Notes under the pieces: generated by a model
What the model saw: only the letters and a program-made list of their open reading frames with translations
What the model was told of the DNA's origin: nothing
Database searches by the model: none
Program-made: the position numbers and the translations under genes
Shown: piece after piece, positions 47,466 through 56,568 of the stretch
Position numbering within the stretch: the first letter of the stretch is position 1
How the letters are laid out: each line of letters opens with the position of its first letter
NCBI RefSeq assembly: GCF_000426365.1
Contig: NZ_AUFF01000003.1
Location: forward strand, 248,001 to 312,000
Direction of reading: 5' to 3'
Source of the DNA: Arenimonas composti TR7-09 = DSM 18010
GTDB lineage: Bacteria > Pseudomonadota > Gammaproteobacteria > Xanthomonadales > Xanthomonadaceae
Length of the DNA: 64,000 nt

Positions 47466-48356
47466 ATGTCGCGTGAGCTGCCTGTTCGTCGCTTCGCCTC
47501 CGCCGCTCCGGTGATCGCCGGCCGCGCGCTCGTCGTCGGTGCGTGCGCGCTGGCGGCGCTCGCTGGTGCGCCCGGGTCGGCCGCCAGCCCCGGCGCGATC
47601 CAGCGCTGCCTCGGCCCCGACGGCACGACGATCTTCACCGACCGGTCCTGCGACTCGCTCGGGGCGACCCCGGCCGGCAGCTTCCACCCGACCCCGGAGC
47701 GCAATGCCGGGGCGCCGGCGACGATCGGCCTGCACGGCGCCGTCGGCGGTTTCGCGACCCGCGGCTGCGCAACGAGTCCCGATGCGCTGCTCGAAGGCGT
47801 GCGCAGCGCGGTGATGGCGGGCGACGTCAACCGGCTCGCGAACTACTACCACTGGGCCGGCACCGGCTCGCGCGCGGCGTTCGCGCTGATGGAGCGGCTC
47901 GAAGGCATCGTCGGCCGGCCGCTCGCCGGCGTCGAACTCGACTACCCGGCGCAGCCCGGCGGGTATGCGCCCGATCCGCGCGACTTCCCGGCCTCGGCGC
48001 GCAGCCCGGCGGGTGGCGCGATGGCGCGGACCGATGCGCCGCCGCGTTTCGCGACCGAGGTTCCCGAGCCCGACGCGCGCTCGCAACCCGGGCCGGCCTT
48101 CCTCGCCAGCCTGCGTCGTCGCGCGCCATCGCCGCCGCCCCGGCCGGCGGATGTGCCACCACCGGTCGCGATCGTCCCGCTCGAGCGTGGCGCCGATGCC
48201 GTTGCGGCGGGCGCGCCGCCGCCGTCACCCCGCGCGAGCACGCCCCGCCCGACCGGCCTGCGCATCCTGCAGGCCAGCAGCAGCACCGATCCGGGCTCGG
48301 CGACCGCGCGCTTCGGCCTGCGCCGCAACGCCGGCTGCTGGTGGATCGAGTTCTAG
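47466..48356 (+). CDS. Secreted protein with DUF4124-like start
   Basis: The 296-residue protein has a signal-type N-terminus (GRALVVGACALAALAGAPG, cleavage near AASPG). A short QRCLGPDGTTIFTDRSC segment follows that resembles DUF4124. The centre contains conserved-looking NRLANYYHWAG and FALMERLEGIVG segments. The rest is rich in proline, arginine and alanine and probably disordered, ending with FGLRRNAGCWWIEF. Function unknown. An inverted repeat starts directly after the stop and can serve as its terminator. Confidence 0.65.
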   Translation: MSRELPVRRFASAAPVIAGRALVVGACALAALAGAPGSAASPGAIQRCLGPDGTTIFTDRSCDSLGATPAGSFHPTPERNAGAPATIGLHGAVGGFATRGCATSPDALLEGVRSAVMAGDVNRLANYYHWAGTGSRAAFALMERLEGIVGRPLAGVELDYPAQPGGYAPDPRDFPASARSPAGGAMARTDAPPRFATEVPEPDARSQPGPAFLASLRRRAPSPPPRPADVPPPVAIVPLERGADAVAAGAPPPSPRASTPRPTGLRILQASSSTDPGSATARFGLRRNAGCWWIEF

Positions 48357-48358
48357 AA

Positions 48359-48447
48359 AAAAAACGGTGTCAGAGACAGTTATTGCCCGAGGCATCGCGA
48401 TTCGGGAAGGTGCGCCGGCAATAACTGTCTCTGACACCGTTTTTTCC
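48359..48447. repeat. 87-base inverted repeat of the GGTGTCAGAGACAGTTATT family, terminator-like
   Basis: Perfect 29-base arms (48359-48387 and 48417-48445) have a 29-base spacer, matching the element at 9935. Runs of A and T at the ends make it a bidirectional terminator. It separates the secreted protein gene from ilvE. Confidence 0.92.
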
Positions 48448-48489
48448 CCACGCACTAGAATGGCCGCCCGACCCCGGAGGCCCAGCGGC

Positions 48490-49407
48490 ATGAGCAACGC
48501 CTACCCCGACCACATCTGGCACAACGGCCGCATCAAGCCGTGGGCCGAAGCGACGGTGCACGTGATGGCGCATGGCCTGCATTACGGCTCGTCGGTGTTC
48601 GAGGGCATCCGCAGCTATCCGACGCCGGACGGACAGGCGATCTTCCGCCTCACCGACCATCTGCGCCGCCTGTACACGTCGGCGAAGATCTACGACATGG
48701 CGATGCCCTTCGACCTGCCGACGCTGGCGCAGGCCTGCCGCGACGTGATCACCGCGAACGGTCTGGAGCGCGCCTACCTGCGGCCGATCGCCTACCGCGG
48801 CCTCGGCGGTTTCGGGCTCAGCGCCGAGACGCCGACCGATGTCGCCGTCGCCGCCTGGTTCATGGGCCCCTACCTCGGCCCGGGCGTGCTCGAGACCGGC
48901 ATCGACGCCTGCGTGTCGAGCTGGCAGCGCTTCGCGCCGAACACGATCCCGGCCGGCGCCAAGGCCGGCGGCAATTACCTGTCCGGCCAGCTGATCGCCC
49001 GCGAGGCGCGCCGGCTCGGCTTCGGCGAAGGCATCGCGCTGGCCTCGACCGGCCTGCTCAGCGAAGGCGCCGGCGAAAATCTGTTCCTGGTCTTCGACGG
49101 CGCCCTGCACACGACGCCGGTCAGCGCCGCGCTGCTCGACGGCATCACCCGCAACACGATCATCACCCTCGCCCGCGACGCCGGCATCCCGGTGGTCGAG
49201 CGCGACATGCCGCGCGAATACCTCTACCTCTGCGACGAGCTCTTCATGTGCGGCACCGCCGCCGAGATCACCCCGATCCGCAGCGTCGACGGCCGCCCCG
49301 TCGGCGCCGGCAAGCCCGGCCCGCTGACGCGCCGCATCCAGGACCTGTTCTTCGGCCTCTTCGACGGCCGCACCCCGGACACCCGCGGCTGGCTCGAGTA
49401 TGTTTGA
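48490..49407 (+). CDS. ilvE: Branched-chain amino acid aminotransferase
   Basis: IlvE is a PLP enzyme that interconverts leucine, isoleucine and valine with their keto acids. The 305-residue protein has the early HGLHYGSSVFEGIR motif, the PLP lysine in AGAKAGGNYL (about residue 160) and the late SEGAGENLFLV and CGTAAEITPI motifs of fold-type IV. A CCGGAGG ribosome site precedes ATG 48490. D-amino acid transaminase is an alternative, but length and motifs favour IlvE. Confidence 0.95.
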   Translation: MSNAYPDHIWHNGRIKPWAEATVHVMAHGLHYGSSVFEGIRSYPTPDGQAIFRLTDHLRRLYTSAKIYDMAMPFDLPTLAQACRDVITANGLERAYLRPIAYRGLGGFGLSAETPTDVAVAAWFMGPYLGPGVLETGIDACVSSWQRFAPNTIPAGAKAGGNYLSGQLIAREARRLGFGEGIALASTGLLSEGAGENLFLVFDGALHTTPVSAALLDGITRNTIITLARDAGIPVVERDMPREYLYLCDELFMCGTAAEITPIRSVDGRPVGAGKPGPLTRRIQDLFFGLFDGRTPDTRGWLEYV

Positions 49408-49419
49408 AGGTGATTCGAC

Positions 49420-51522
49420 TCAATCGACTTCCAGCCGTTCCGGTGGCTGGAAGGTGCCACGCTGGTCGATACGCGAACTGACGGTGTCGTTCGTGTAGGG
49501 GGAATTCGACAGCATTCGGTTGAGGTTCTCGATCCTCACGCGGTGCTGTTCGATCCGGTCCACAGGCGCGGAAAGCAGGCCGTTCACCTCGCGGTAGTAG
49601 AGCGCCGAAATCCGCAGTAGCTCATAGCGACGCCAGGCATCCGTCAACCAGGCGGAAAGCTCCGTCAATCTGCGCTTCCTGCCGGTCCCTGACGGCCCCG
49701 TCTCGACGGCAGCCAAACGCTCTCTCGCTTCGGCCAGCATCGCAAGGGAATCCCGCAGGCCCACGAATTCGGTCTCCATCAATCCGTCAGCCGAGTCGGT
49801 GTTCGGCTCGGGGATCGCCTGGATGCCCCCGTCGAGGAACCGCGAGGCGAAGGTCTCGACCTGCCCAGGCGTCCACACGCGACCGTTGTGATGCTGCCTG
49901 AAGAGCAGATCCCACAGCGACCTTCGCAAGATCATCTCCCGCGCATTGCCTGTGGCCTTGTCCGAAAGTGCGTAGATGTCGCGCATCTCCCGCCAGTTGT
50001 CGTTTCCGTAGCGACGCTTGAAGTAATCGGTCGTCCATTCATTGACCTGCTTGCGGAGCTGCGGGACATCACCCAGCCAGCTGATGCGCGCCATCAACCA
50101 GTTGGTCAGCTTGCGTGGCCCCGGGTGGTGTACGGGGTGCATGTAGGCGTAGATTTCGGCGCCGTCTCCCATCTGAGCGCGGAAGTCGTCCATGAGCGAC
50201 TGGTGATCGCTGATCGGCAATCCCCCGTAGCTCGAGTTGTTGAAGTATTCGACGACGCCATGCCGGAGCGGCGCGATCGCTTTCCAGTCCGCGAGCGACT
50301 GCAGGTAGAGAGAATCCGTGGGCCGTCCGTCGGGTTCCGCCAGCGAGCCGGTGAACGAGCGGGTCGGTTCGTAATAGAGGTGCAGGTAGTCGGCTTCCCG
50401 CAGTTCGTCGACCAGATCGGGGCGGCTGGGCAGTACCCATGTGAGGTTGTAGCTCATGCCCGTGACGGTCACCGGCCTTTCCAGGCGACCCGACTGATAC
50501 GCGTCCCGAAGATGTCCCGCCAGTCGGATATAGAAGAGATTGATGTTGTCGACGTTGTTCCCGACGGAGCGCGCTTCCGCGCTGTCGTCCCAACCCCGGT
50601 TGGTTCCGTCCGAGGACCAGACGGCGAGGAAATCGGCGTCCTCCAGGTCCCCTCCCTGGAGTCTCTCGACGATCCGGTCGGCGACATGCGCCGCCATCTC
50701 GGGGTTCTCGAACGCCGGGTTGTGATAGCTGCCCGTGCTCGCGTCTATCCGCTGCCGCTTGCCGTTGACGAAACCGAACCACTCCGGGTGAGCCTCGAAC
50801 AAGCCCGGCTCGGAGAGAATCTCCTGGAGAACCCGGTGCCCGCCCTGCCAGGAGTGGATACCGAGTTTCCGACGTACATGTAGAGGCAGGGTTCCCGACA
50901 GGTTCAATCGATTGCGCGCCATCCAGATCGCGAACGATTCCGGGACGGTGATCCCGCTGTCCATCGGAATCCAGAACCCACGTAGCTGGACGGATGGGCG
51001 CTCGTACCAGGCTTCCCAGTCGATCTCGGTGACGGCGAGTTTCGCGGGTACGACCACATCGTCTTCGGAATACCATCGAACGCCGAGCCGCTCGATGACG
51101 GCGTAAACGCCATAGAGCACGCCGATCCGTGTGTTTCCTTCGATCAGGACCTGATCTGGGGAAACGGAAACGCGAAAACCCTGATCGCCAAGGCGGCCAT
51201 CCCGGGCGTCAGGTGCCAGCACCCGAAGAGCGAAATGCCGTTCACCGCTCGGCTCGCCACGGATCTCCGCCGGGATTCCACCTGCGGCCAGCACCGCCTG
51301 GAGTTCGAGCGCCGCCCAGGCGAGGGTCACCGCATCCGAACGCGGGCCGTCAACGAGCCACTCGACGTTCGCCGAATCCGCGTTCGCGGTGGCCGCATCC
51401 TCGTACGGACCGACGTCGACCACGATGACATCGGGTGGCGTGGCAGCCGTGGTCGTTGCAGGGGCGAGAACCAGCCAGGCCGCGACCAGTACTCGGCCGG
51501 CAAGGATTGCGAACTTGACCAT
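49420..51522 (-). CDS. Secreted DUF4838 protein, glycosidase-like
   Basis: The 700-residue protein begins with a signal peptide (MVKFAILAGRVLVAAWLVLA, cleaved near TTAATPP). A domain like the N-terminal part of alpha-glucuronidases follows (about 60-150: ALELQAVLAAGGIPAEI, VLYGVYAVIERLGVRWY). The DUF4838 domain comes next (HPEWFGFVNGKRQR, FLAVWSSDGTNRGWDD). Such proteins are thought to act on plant or algal glycans, but no activity is proved. The gene stands alone and is somewhat poorer in GC than its neighbours, which hints at transfer. ATG 51522 was chosen for the signal peptide. Confidence 0.8.
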   Translation of the reverse strand: MVKFAILAGRVLVAAWLVLAPATTTAATPPDVIVVDVGPYEDAATANADSANVEWLVDGPRSDAVTLAWAALELQAVLAAGGIPAEIRGEPSGERHFALRVLAPDARDGRLGDQGFRVSVSPDQVLIEGNTRIGVLYGVYAVIERLGVRWYSEDDVVVPAKLAVTEIDWEAWYERPSVQLRGFWIPMDSGITVPESFAIWMARNRLNLSGTLPLHVRRKLGIHSWQGGHRVLQEILSEPGLFEAHPEWFGFVNGKRQRIDASTGSYHNPAFENPEMAAHVADRIVERLQGGDLEDADFLAVWSSDGTNRGWDDSAEARSVGNNVDNINLFYIRLAGHLRDAYQSGRLERPVTVTGMSYNLTWVLPSRPDLVDELREADYLHLYYEPTRSFTGSLAEPDGRPTDSLYLQSLADWKAIAPLRHGVVEYFNNSSYGGLPISDHQSLMDDFRAQMGDGAEIYAYMHPVHHPGPRKLTNWLMARISWLGDVPQLRKQVNEWTTDYFKRRYGNDNWREMRDIYALSDKATGNAREMILRRSLWDLLFRQHHNGRVWTPGQVETFASRFLDGGIQAIPEPNTDSADGLMETEFVGLRDSLAMLAEARERLAAVETGPSGTGRKRRLTELSAWLTDAWRRYELLRISALYYREVNGLLSAPVDRIEQHRVRIENLNRMLSNSPYTNDTVSSRIDQRGTFQPPERLEVD

Positions 51523-51612
51523 CGGGATCCCCCGATCCACCTTCCCTTGGCCGTCGACTCTACTCTCATCGCTTTCGGACGGACGCACTGGTCGTCCCTT
51601 GGAGCCTGGCTC

Positions 51613-52890
51613 TCAGAACGCGAACCGGAGGGTGGCAACAGCGCCGCGCTCCGCGCCCGGCGCGATCGAAACTTCCCAGCCGTAGAGCTCGCAGAGGCGC
51701 CGCACGATCGACAGGCCGATGCCGCCGCCGACGGTGCCGCCGGCGCCGGAGCCGCGGTAGCCGCGTTCGAACAGGCGGGCGGCGTCCTCGGCGCTGAGGC
51801 CGGGGCCGGTGTCCTCGATGCGCACGTGGTCGGCGGCGACGAGGATGCGGACGTGGCCTTCGGCGGTGTACTTGCAGGCGTTGCCGATCAGGTTGCCGAG
51901 CGCCACCGCCAGCACCGCTTCCGGCGCTTCGGCGGTCGCCTCGGCGTCGCCTTCGACCCGCACCTGCACCGGCTTGCCGCCGAGCTGGGTGCGGGCGGCG
52001 TCGGCGAGCTGCTGCGCGAGCTTCAGCAGGTGGGTGTGGCCGGTGCCGCGCTCGTTGCGCGACAGCATCAGCAGCGCCGTGGTCAGGTCGGTGCACTGCT
52101 GCGCCGCGCGGTCGATGCGCAGCAGGCGCTGGCGCATCTTTTCCGGCAGGTCCGGGTTGGCCAGCATCAGCTCGGTGGCGCCGCGGATCACCGCCAGCGG
52201 CGTGCGCAGTTCGTGGCTGACGTCGGAATTGAACTCGCGGTCGCGCTTGACCAGCTTGGTCATGCGCTCGGCGTAGTCGTCGAGTGCGGCCGCCAGCTGG
52301 CCGACCTCGTCCTCGGCGAAATGCGCGGCCAGCGGCGTCGGCCTGTCGCTGCCGGCGAGGGTCTCGACCCGGCGCGCGAGGTCGGTCACCGGGCTGATCA
52401 CCCGCGCGCTCGACCACACGCCGACCACCAGCGACAGGAACGAGAACGCCACCACCGCGCCGAACAGCGCATAGGTCAGCTGCTGCTGGGTCGCGCGTTC
52501 CTGGGCGATGTCGTAGCTGAGGAAGAACCAGTAGTCCGCGTCCTTCTTCACCGCCAGCTTGTAGGTGCGGGGGCGGCCGCGTTCGTCGGTTTCGCTGATC
52601 TCGTGCACGCCGTCGGGCAGGTCGCGCCAGTTGAAGGGCACGTTGCCGAAGCGGCGCTGGCTGAAGGTGTAGCCGCGGATCTTCTCGAACGCGAACAGCG
52701 CGTTCTCGGGATCGCGGTAGAACCCGGACGAATAGTCCTCGAGGTTCTGGACCAGGGCCTCGCCGATCAGGTCGTCCTCGACGCGTTCGCGCAGCACCAT
52801 CGTCGCGAACGCGAACAGCGTCGTCAGCCCGAAACCGAGCAGCAGGAAAGACAGGATGATGCGACTGCGCAGCCGCCGCCGGTAGCGCAC
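51613..52890 (-). CDS. Sensor histidine kinase
   Basis: The 425-residue protein has a short N-terminal helix, a periplasmic domain (about 35-145), a second helix (about 150-172) and a HAMP linker (SPVTDLARRVETLAG). The dimerisation box is FNSDVSHELRTPLAVI with the phosphorylated histidine near 245. The ATP-binding N and G boxes are NLIGNACKY and DTGPGLS/GGGIGLSIV. It phosphorylates the response regulator encoded three bases upstream. The signal is not known. Confidence 0.92.
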   Translation of the reverse strand: MRYRRRLRSRIILSFLLLGFGLTTLFAFATMVLRERVEDDLIGEALVQNLEDYSSGFYRDPENALFAFEKIRGYTFSQRRFGNVPFNWRDLPDGVHEISETDERGRPRTYKLAVKKDADYWFFLSYDIAQERATQQQLTYALFGAVVAFSFLSLVVGVWSSARVISPVTDLARRVETLAGSDRPTPLAAHFAEDEVGQLAAALDDYAERMTKLVKRDREFNSDVSHELRTPLAVIRGATELMLANPDLPEKMRQRLLRIDRAAQQCTDLTTALLMLSRNERGTGHTHLLKLAQQLADAARTQLGGKPVQVRVEGDAEATAEAPEAVLAVALGNLIGNACKYTAEGHVRILVAADHVRIEDTGPGLSAEDAARLFERGYRGSGAGGTVGGGIGLSIVRRLCELYGWEVSIAPGAERGAVATLRFAF

Positions 52891-52893
52891 GGA

Positions 52894-53574
52894 TCAGCTC
52901 GCGTCGGGGTCGACGATCCGGTAACCGATGCCGTGCCGGGTCTGGATCAGCGCCTTCTCGAACGGCTTGTCGACGGCGGCGCGCAGGCCGTGGATGTGCA
53001 CGCGGAGCGAGTCGCTGTCGGGCAGTTCCTCGCCCCAGACGCGGGTCTCGAGTTCCTGCCGGGTGACCACCGCCGGCGAGGCTTCCATCAGCGCCTGCAG
53101 GATCTTCAGCGCGGTCGGGTTGAGCTGCAGCAGCTTGCCCTGGCGGTGCACTTCCAGGGTGTCGAGATTACAGATGAGGTCGGCGACCTCGAGGATGCGC
53201 GGCTGCGCCGCCTTGCCGCGGCGCGCCAGCACCGCCAGCCGCGCCTCGACTTCCTGCAGCGCGAAGGGCTTGACCAGGTAGTCGTCGGCGCCGGACTCGA
53301 AGCCCTCGAGCTTGTTCTCGAGCGAATCGCGGGCGGTGAGCATCAGCACCGGCGTCTGCTTGCGCCCTTCCTGGCGCAGCTTGCGGCAGACCTCCAGGCC
53401 GTCCATGCCCGGCAGGTTCAGGTCGAGCACGATCGCGTCGAACTCGTTGACGACCGCCAGGTGCAGGCCGGTGACGCCGTCGGCGGCGTAATCGACCGTG
53501 TGGCCGCGATCCTCGAGGTAGTCCCCGAGGTTCGCGGCGATGTCGCGGTTGTCTTCGACGACGAGGATGCGCAC
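52894..53574 (-). CDS. OmpR-family response regulator
   Basis: The 226-residue protein has a receiver domain (VVEDNRDIAANL, phospho-acceptor in VLDLNLPGMDG, TAR switch and VKPF lysine) and a winged-helix output domain (PTALKILQALM, DSDSLRVHIHGLRAAVDKPF). The GTG start at 53574 is two bases after the stop of the secreted protein gene. It forms one operon with that gene and the kinase. Target promoters are unknown. Confidence 0.93.
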   Translation of the reverse strand: MRILVVEDNRDIAANLGDYLEDRGHTVDYAADGVTGLHLAVVNEFDAIVLDLNLPGMDGLEVCRKLRQEGRKQTPVLMLTARDSLENKLEGFESGADDYLVKPFALQEVEARLAVLARRGKAAQPRILEVADLICNLDTLEVHRQGKLLQLNPTALKILQALMEASPAVVTRQELETRVWGEELPDSDSLRVHIHGLRAAVDKPFEKALIQTRHGIGYRIVDPDAS

Positions 53575-53576
53575 GG

Positions 53577-54044
53577 TCAGTTGTTGGCCGGGCCGAGACC
53601 GTTCTGGGTGCGGCGCAGGTCGGCCTGGTCCGATTCCATGCGGCGGCGGCGCTCGGCGACGGTGAAGCAGGTCGTCTTCTTGAAGCGCGAGCCGGTCGGC
53701 GCTTCCTGGCGGCAGACCAGACGGCTGTCGGCGGCGGCCTGGGTCAGGATCTGGTTGACCTGCTCCTGCTCGTTGAACAGCTGCGCCTTCTGGTCGGCGC
53801 TCATCGCGTCGACGGAGCCGGCGTTCTCGAGGCGGCCGGCGATGCGGTCGAGCAGCTCGCGCACGGTGCGGCGGTCCATGCTGGAGATCTCGGCATAGGT
53901 CTCGCCATCGGCGAGGTCGGCCTCGATCTGCTGGCGCTGGGCGGCGAAATCTTCGCTTTCGATCGAAAGCACGGAGGCCTCCTGCTTGCCGAAGGCCAGG
54001 CCGGAAGCCACGAGAAGGGAGACGAAAACGACGGGACGGAACAT
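53577..54044 (-). CDS. Small secreted protein upstream of a two-component system
   Basis: The 155-residue protein has a signal peptide (MFRPVVFVSLLVASGLAFG) and a helical, charged mature part with MDRRTVRELLDRIAGRLENA and two cysteines (RLVCRQEAP, TTCFTVAERRR). I do not recognise the family, although the CRQEAPTGSR-type end is seen in other secreted proteins of this group. It is the first gene of the operon with the response regulator and kinase, so it may be sensed by them or be their target. ATG 54044 gives the best signal peptide. Confidence 0.65.
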   Translation of the reverse strand: MFRPVVFVSLLVASGLAFGKQEASVLSIESEDFAAQRQQIEADLADGETYAEISSMDRRTVRELLDRIAGRLENAGSVDAMSADQKAQLFNEQEQVNQILTQAAADSRLVCRQEAPTGSRFKKTTCFTVAERRRRMESDQADLRRTQNGLGPANN

Positions 54045-54126
54045 GGGTCGGACCCCTGATTTGGTGGATAGCATTTCGATGATGCCAGAGGCAAAGCCGT
54101 TTTCGGCAATGCCGGGCACAGAAAAT

Positions 54127-54163
54127 GGCCCGGGTGGCGCCACTACGACGCCGGACCCGGGCC
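54127..54163 (-). terminator. Large hairpin downstream of rimK
   Basis: GGCCCGGGT (54127-54135) pairs with ACCCGGGCC (54155-54163). On the minus strand the stem is followed by ATTTTC. It lies between rimK and the next minus-strand operon and is a likely terminator for rimK. A second small hairpin (GCCCG/CGGGC near 54278-54293) overlaps the rimK stop region. Confidence 0.6.
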
Positions 54164-54296
54164 GAAGGTTGCTACTGCCCCGATTGCCGTATTCCGTGGA
54201 TGAAGCCCTGACGAGGAGTCGACCAGCGGTCTGACGGCCCGGCAAGCCTAGGCCGGCCGGGATTAAAGACCCGTTAAAGCCCGCCCGGTCGGGCTC

Positions 54297-55307
54297 TCAG
54301 CCCCGACCCCGCCGGCGGGACTGCGCCCGGGGCGCCGCCCGGCCCGGTTTCCCGTCGGTGGCGGCGACCTTGCGCGGGGCCCGGGTGGCGGCCGGGCCGG
54401 CCTTGCGGGAACCGCGCCGGCCGGCCTTGGCCAGGCCGGGGCGGGAAGCCAGCAGGTCGATGATCGCCCCGGCCACGTCGACCCCGGTCGCCGCCTCGAT
54501 GCCTTCCAGGCCGGGGCTGGAGTTGACCTCCAGCACCAGCGGGCCGCGGCGCGAGCGCAGCAGGTCGACGCCGGCCACGCCCAGGCCCATCACCCGGGCG
54601 GCGCGCAGTGCGGTCTCGGTCTCTTCCGGGCTCAGCTCGACCGCGCTGGCGCGGCCGCCGCGGTGCAGGTTCGAGCGGAAGTCGCCGGCCGCCGCCTGCC
54701 GGCGCATCGCCGCCACGACCCGGTCGCCGACCACGAAGCAGCGCAGGTCCGCGCCCTTGGCCTCGGCGATGAACTCCTGCACGACGAAGTTCGCGTACAG
54801 GCCGCGGAAGGCCTCGATGACGCTGCGCGAGGCGCCGGGGTTCTCGGCCAGGATCACCCCGTTGCCTTGGGTGCCCTCGTTGAGCTTGATCACGTGCGGC
54901 GGCTTGCCGAGCAGGCCGAGCAGGTCCTCGGTGTCGTCCGGGTTGTCGCCGAACACGGTCAGCGGCAGGCCGAGGCCGTCGCCGGCCAGCATCTGGTGGC
55001 AGCGCAGCTTGTCGCGGGCGCGCAGGATCGCGTCCGAGGTATTCGGGCTCCAGGCGCCCATCAGCTCGAACTGGCGCAGCACCGCGGTGCCGTAGAAGGT
55101 GACCGAGGCGCCGATGCGCGGGATCACCGCGTCGATGCCGGCGAGCTCGCGGCCCTTGTAGCGCAGGCGGAAGCCGCCCGGCGCGATCGCCATGTAGCAG
55201 CGCAGCGGGTCGAGCACACGCACGGTGTGGCCGCGGGCACGGGCGGCGTCGACCAGGCGCTGGGTCGAGTACAGCTTGGCGTTGCGCGACAGGATCGCGA
55301 TCTTCAC
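54297..55307 (-). CDS. rimK: RimK-family ATP-grasp ligase
   Basis: RimK adds glutamate residues to the C-terminus of ribosomal protein S6 and can make polyglutamate. The 336-residue protein has the N-terminal [14 protein letters not shown], the ATP-grasp motifs [13 protein letters not shown] and VVQEFI, and the metal-binding [14 protein letters not shown]. The last 45 residues are an unusual Arg/Lys/Ala-rich tail not needed for the fold. It starts at GTG 55307, overlapping the stop of the protease-like gene as GTGA. Confidence 0.92.
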   Translation of the reverse strand: MKIAILSRNAKLYSTQRLVDAARARGHTVRVLDPLRCYMAIAPGGFRLRYKGRELAGIDAVIPRIGASVTFYGTAVLRQFELMGAWSPNTSDAILRARDKLRCHQMLAGDGLGLPLTVFGDNPDDTEDLLGLLGKPPHVIKLNEGTQGNGVILAENPGASRSVIEAFRGLYANFVVQEFIAEAKGADLRCFVVGDRVVAAMRRQAAAGDFRSNLHRGGRASAVELSPEETETALRAARVMGLGVAGVDLLRSRRGPLVLEVNSSPGLEGIEAATGVDVAGAIIDLLASRPGLAKAGRRGSRKAGPAATRAPRKVAATDGKPGRAAPRAQSRRRGRG

Positions 55308-55735
55308 GACGTCCCCTCTCCGAACAGGAAGCTCCCGGCCGGGTCGACCACGAATCGCCCCGCGAGCGCCGTCCGGCCGAGCAGCATCGGGAAGAGCATG
55401 TTGCGGCGGCGTGCAAGGTTCACTTCCGCGACGAAGGCCTGCCCGGCGAGCTGCAGGCGCGTGCGGATGAAGGTGCGCTCGGTGCGGTGGCCGCCGGAGT
55501 CGGTCACGACGCGGCGGTCGAGCACCTCGGCCTCGGCCAGCAGCGGGGTGGCGCCGGCGCGCGGCTCGACGCTGAAGCGGACGAACTCGCGGCCATCGCG
55601 GCGGAAGAACGCCTCGTCGAGCACGTGCAGCGCCGAGGAACGCGCGCCGGTGTCGACCTTGACCCGCAGCCCGGGGATCCCGAGGTCCGGAAGCGCGAGC
55701 CACTCGCGCCAGCCGAGGCGGACGAGCTGCGACAT
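55304..55735 (-). CDS. RimK-associated retropepsin-like ATP-dependent zinc protease family protein
   Basis: The 143-residue protein has the [12 protein letters not shown] motif of pepsin-like folds (about residues 24-35) and the late MLLGRTAL segment. The family usually lies beside rimK, as here, with overlapping genes. Its members have been annotated as zinc proteases, but activity is poorly proved. ATG 55735 starts the conserved part ([20 protein letters not shown]). It is transcribed toward rimK, with the tRNA-Gly gene upstream. Confidence 0.85.
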   Translation of the reverse strand: MSQLVRLGWREWLALPDLGIPGLRVKVDTGARSSALHVLDEAFFRRDGREFVRFSVEPRAGATPLLAEAEVLDRRVVTDSGGHRTERTFIRTRLQLAGQAFVAEVNLARRRNMLFPMLLGRTALAGRFVVDPAGSFLFGEGTS

Positions 55736-55803
55736 CGCGACCACCTCCGGCCTGCCGGCGGGGCCGGCGAATGGAAACGGCGGCCTGGGGCCGCCGTCGA
55801 ATC

Positions 55804-55877
55804 TGGAGCGGGTGATGGGAATCGAACCCACGTTAGCAGCTTGGGAAGCTGCAGTTCTACCATTGAACTACACCCGC
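55804..55877 (-). tRNA. tRNA-Gly (anticodon CCC)
   Basis: A complete 74-base cloverleaf with encoded CCA is present. The acceptor pair is GCGGGTG/CACCCGC, the D-arm GTTC...GAAC, the anticodon stem GCAGC/GCTGC with loop TTCCCAA, and the T-loop TTCGATT. It matches the E. coli tRNA-Gly(CCC) pattern closely. Confidence 0.97.
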
Positions 55878-56014
55878 AATCGGCGGCGATCATGCCACCG
55901 CGCCGGCGCCGGCGGCAACGCTCCGGCGTCCGTTCGCTGGGGTTCGCGGGACGGGCCGCCGGCACGTTGCGCCGGGGAGCGCGGGTGCCACGCCCCCCGG
56001 GGTCCTCCCGATCC

Positions 56015-56196
56015 GACGTGCCCTTTTCCGGACGCCGCCGGGATGTTGCGGGGCCGCGGTGCGTCGGCGTTTTCCGGACCATCGCCGACAGGGACGTCGG
56101 CGATGAGCCCCCATGGACGGGTTCACGGCGTGTCCGGAAAACGCCGACGCACCGCGGCCACCCGCGTCCCCGACCCGGCGTCCGGAAAAGAGCGGG
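56015..56196. repeat. Nested inverted repeat between tRNA-Gly and thiS
   Basis: Perfect 28-base arms (56052-56079 and 56132-56159, TGCGTCGGCGTTTTCCGGAC core) enclose a smaller ATCGCCGAC/GTCGGCGAT hairpin. Outside them is a second pair of TTTTCCGGACGCCG arms (about 56022-56041 and 56176-56191). It resembles a MITE-like element. Confidence 0.88.
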
Positions 56197-56209
56197 TAGG
56201 ATTGGGGGT

Positions 56210-56410
56210 ATGGAGATCAGGTTGAATGGTGAGGGGCGCGAGGTCGCCGAAGGGACGACGGTCGCGGACTTGCTGGAAGAGGCCGGGTACGCCGGCCGCA
56301 AGGTCGCCGTCGAGGTGAACCGCGAAGTGGTGCCGCGCAGCCGGCATGGCAGCCAGGTGCTGGCCGCGGGGGACCAGGTGGAGGTCATCCACGCGATCGG
56401 GGGCGGCTGA
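56210..56410 (+). CDS. thiS: Thiamine biosynthesis sulfur carrier ThiS
   Basis: The 66-residue ubiquitin-like protein ends with the diagnostic GG (VIHAIGGG), whose C-terminus is adenylated by ThiF and loaded with sulfur. The N-terminal [15 protein letters not shown] fits the family. It lies upstream of thiG, 158 bases away across a dispersed repeat and a REP palindrome, so they may still be one unit. No TPP riboswitch was seen. Confidence 0.92.
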   Translation: MEIRLNGEGREVAEGTTVADLLEEAGYAGRKVAVEVNREVVPRSRHGSQVLAAGDQVEVIHAIGGG

Positions 56411-56462
56411 GGCGGGGTCGGCGCGAGTCCGCCGCAGGCGACCGCGCGCAGCGCGGGCTGGC

Positions 56463-56527
56463 ACTCGTTACTCGTTATTCTCCACTCGTTACTCGCCCAG
56501 GGGATCGCGGCTGAAGCCGCTCCTACA
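56463..56527. repeat. ACTCGTTACTC repeat followed by a REP palindrome
   Basis: A dispersed ACTCGTTACTCGTTATTCTC element (56463-56496) is followed by a reverse REP copy (56503-56527). Both lie between thiS and thiG. The former is related to those at 5037-5141 and 59967-59994. Confidence 0.8.
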
Positions 56528-56568
56528 GTGGTTCGACGCGGCACGCACACGCGGCCATAATCTGCGCC

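Noticed and set aside
56160-56209. A TPP riboswitch before thiS
   Set aside because: The CTGAGA-type THI box is absent, and the space is filled by a nested palindrome.
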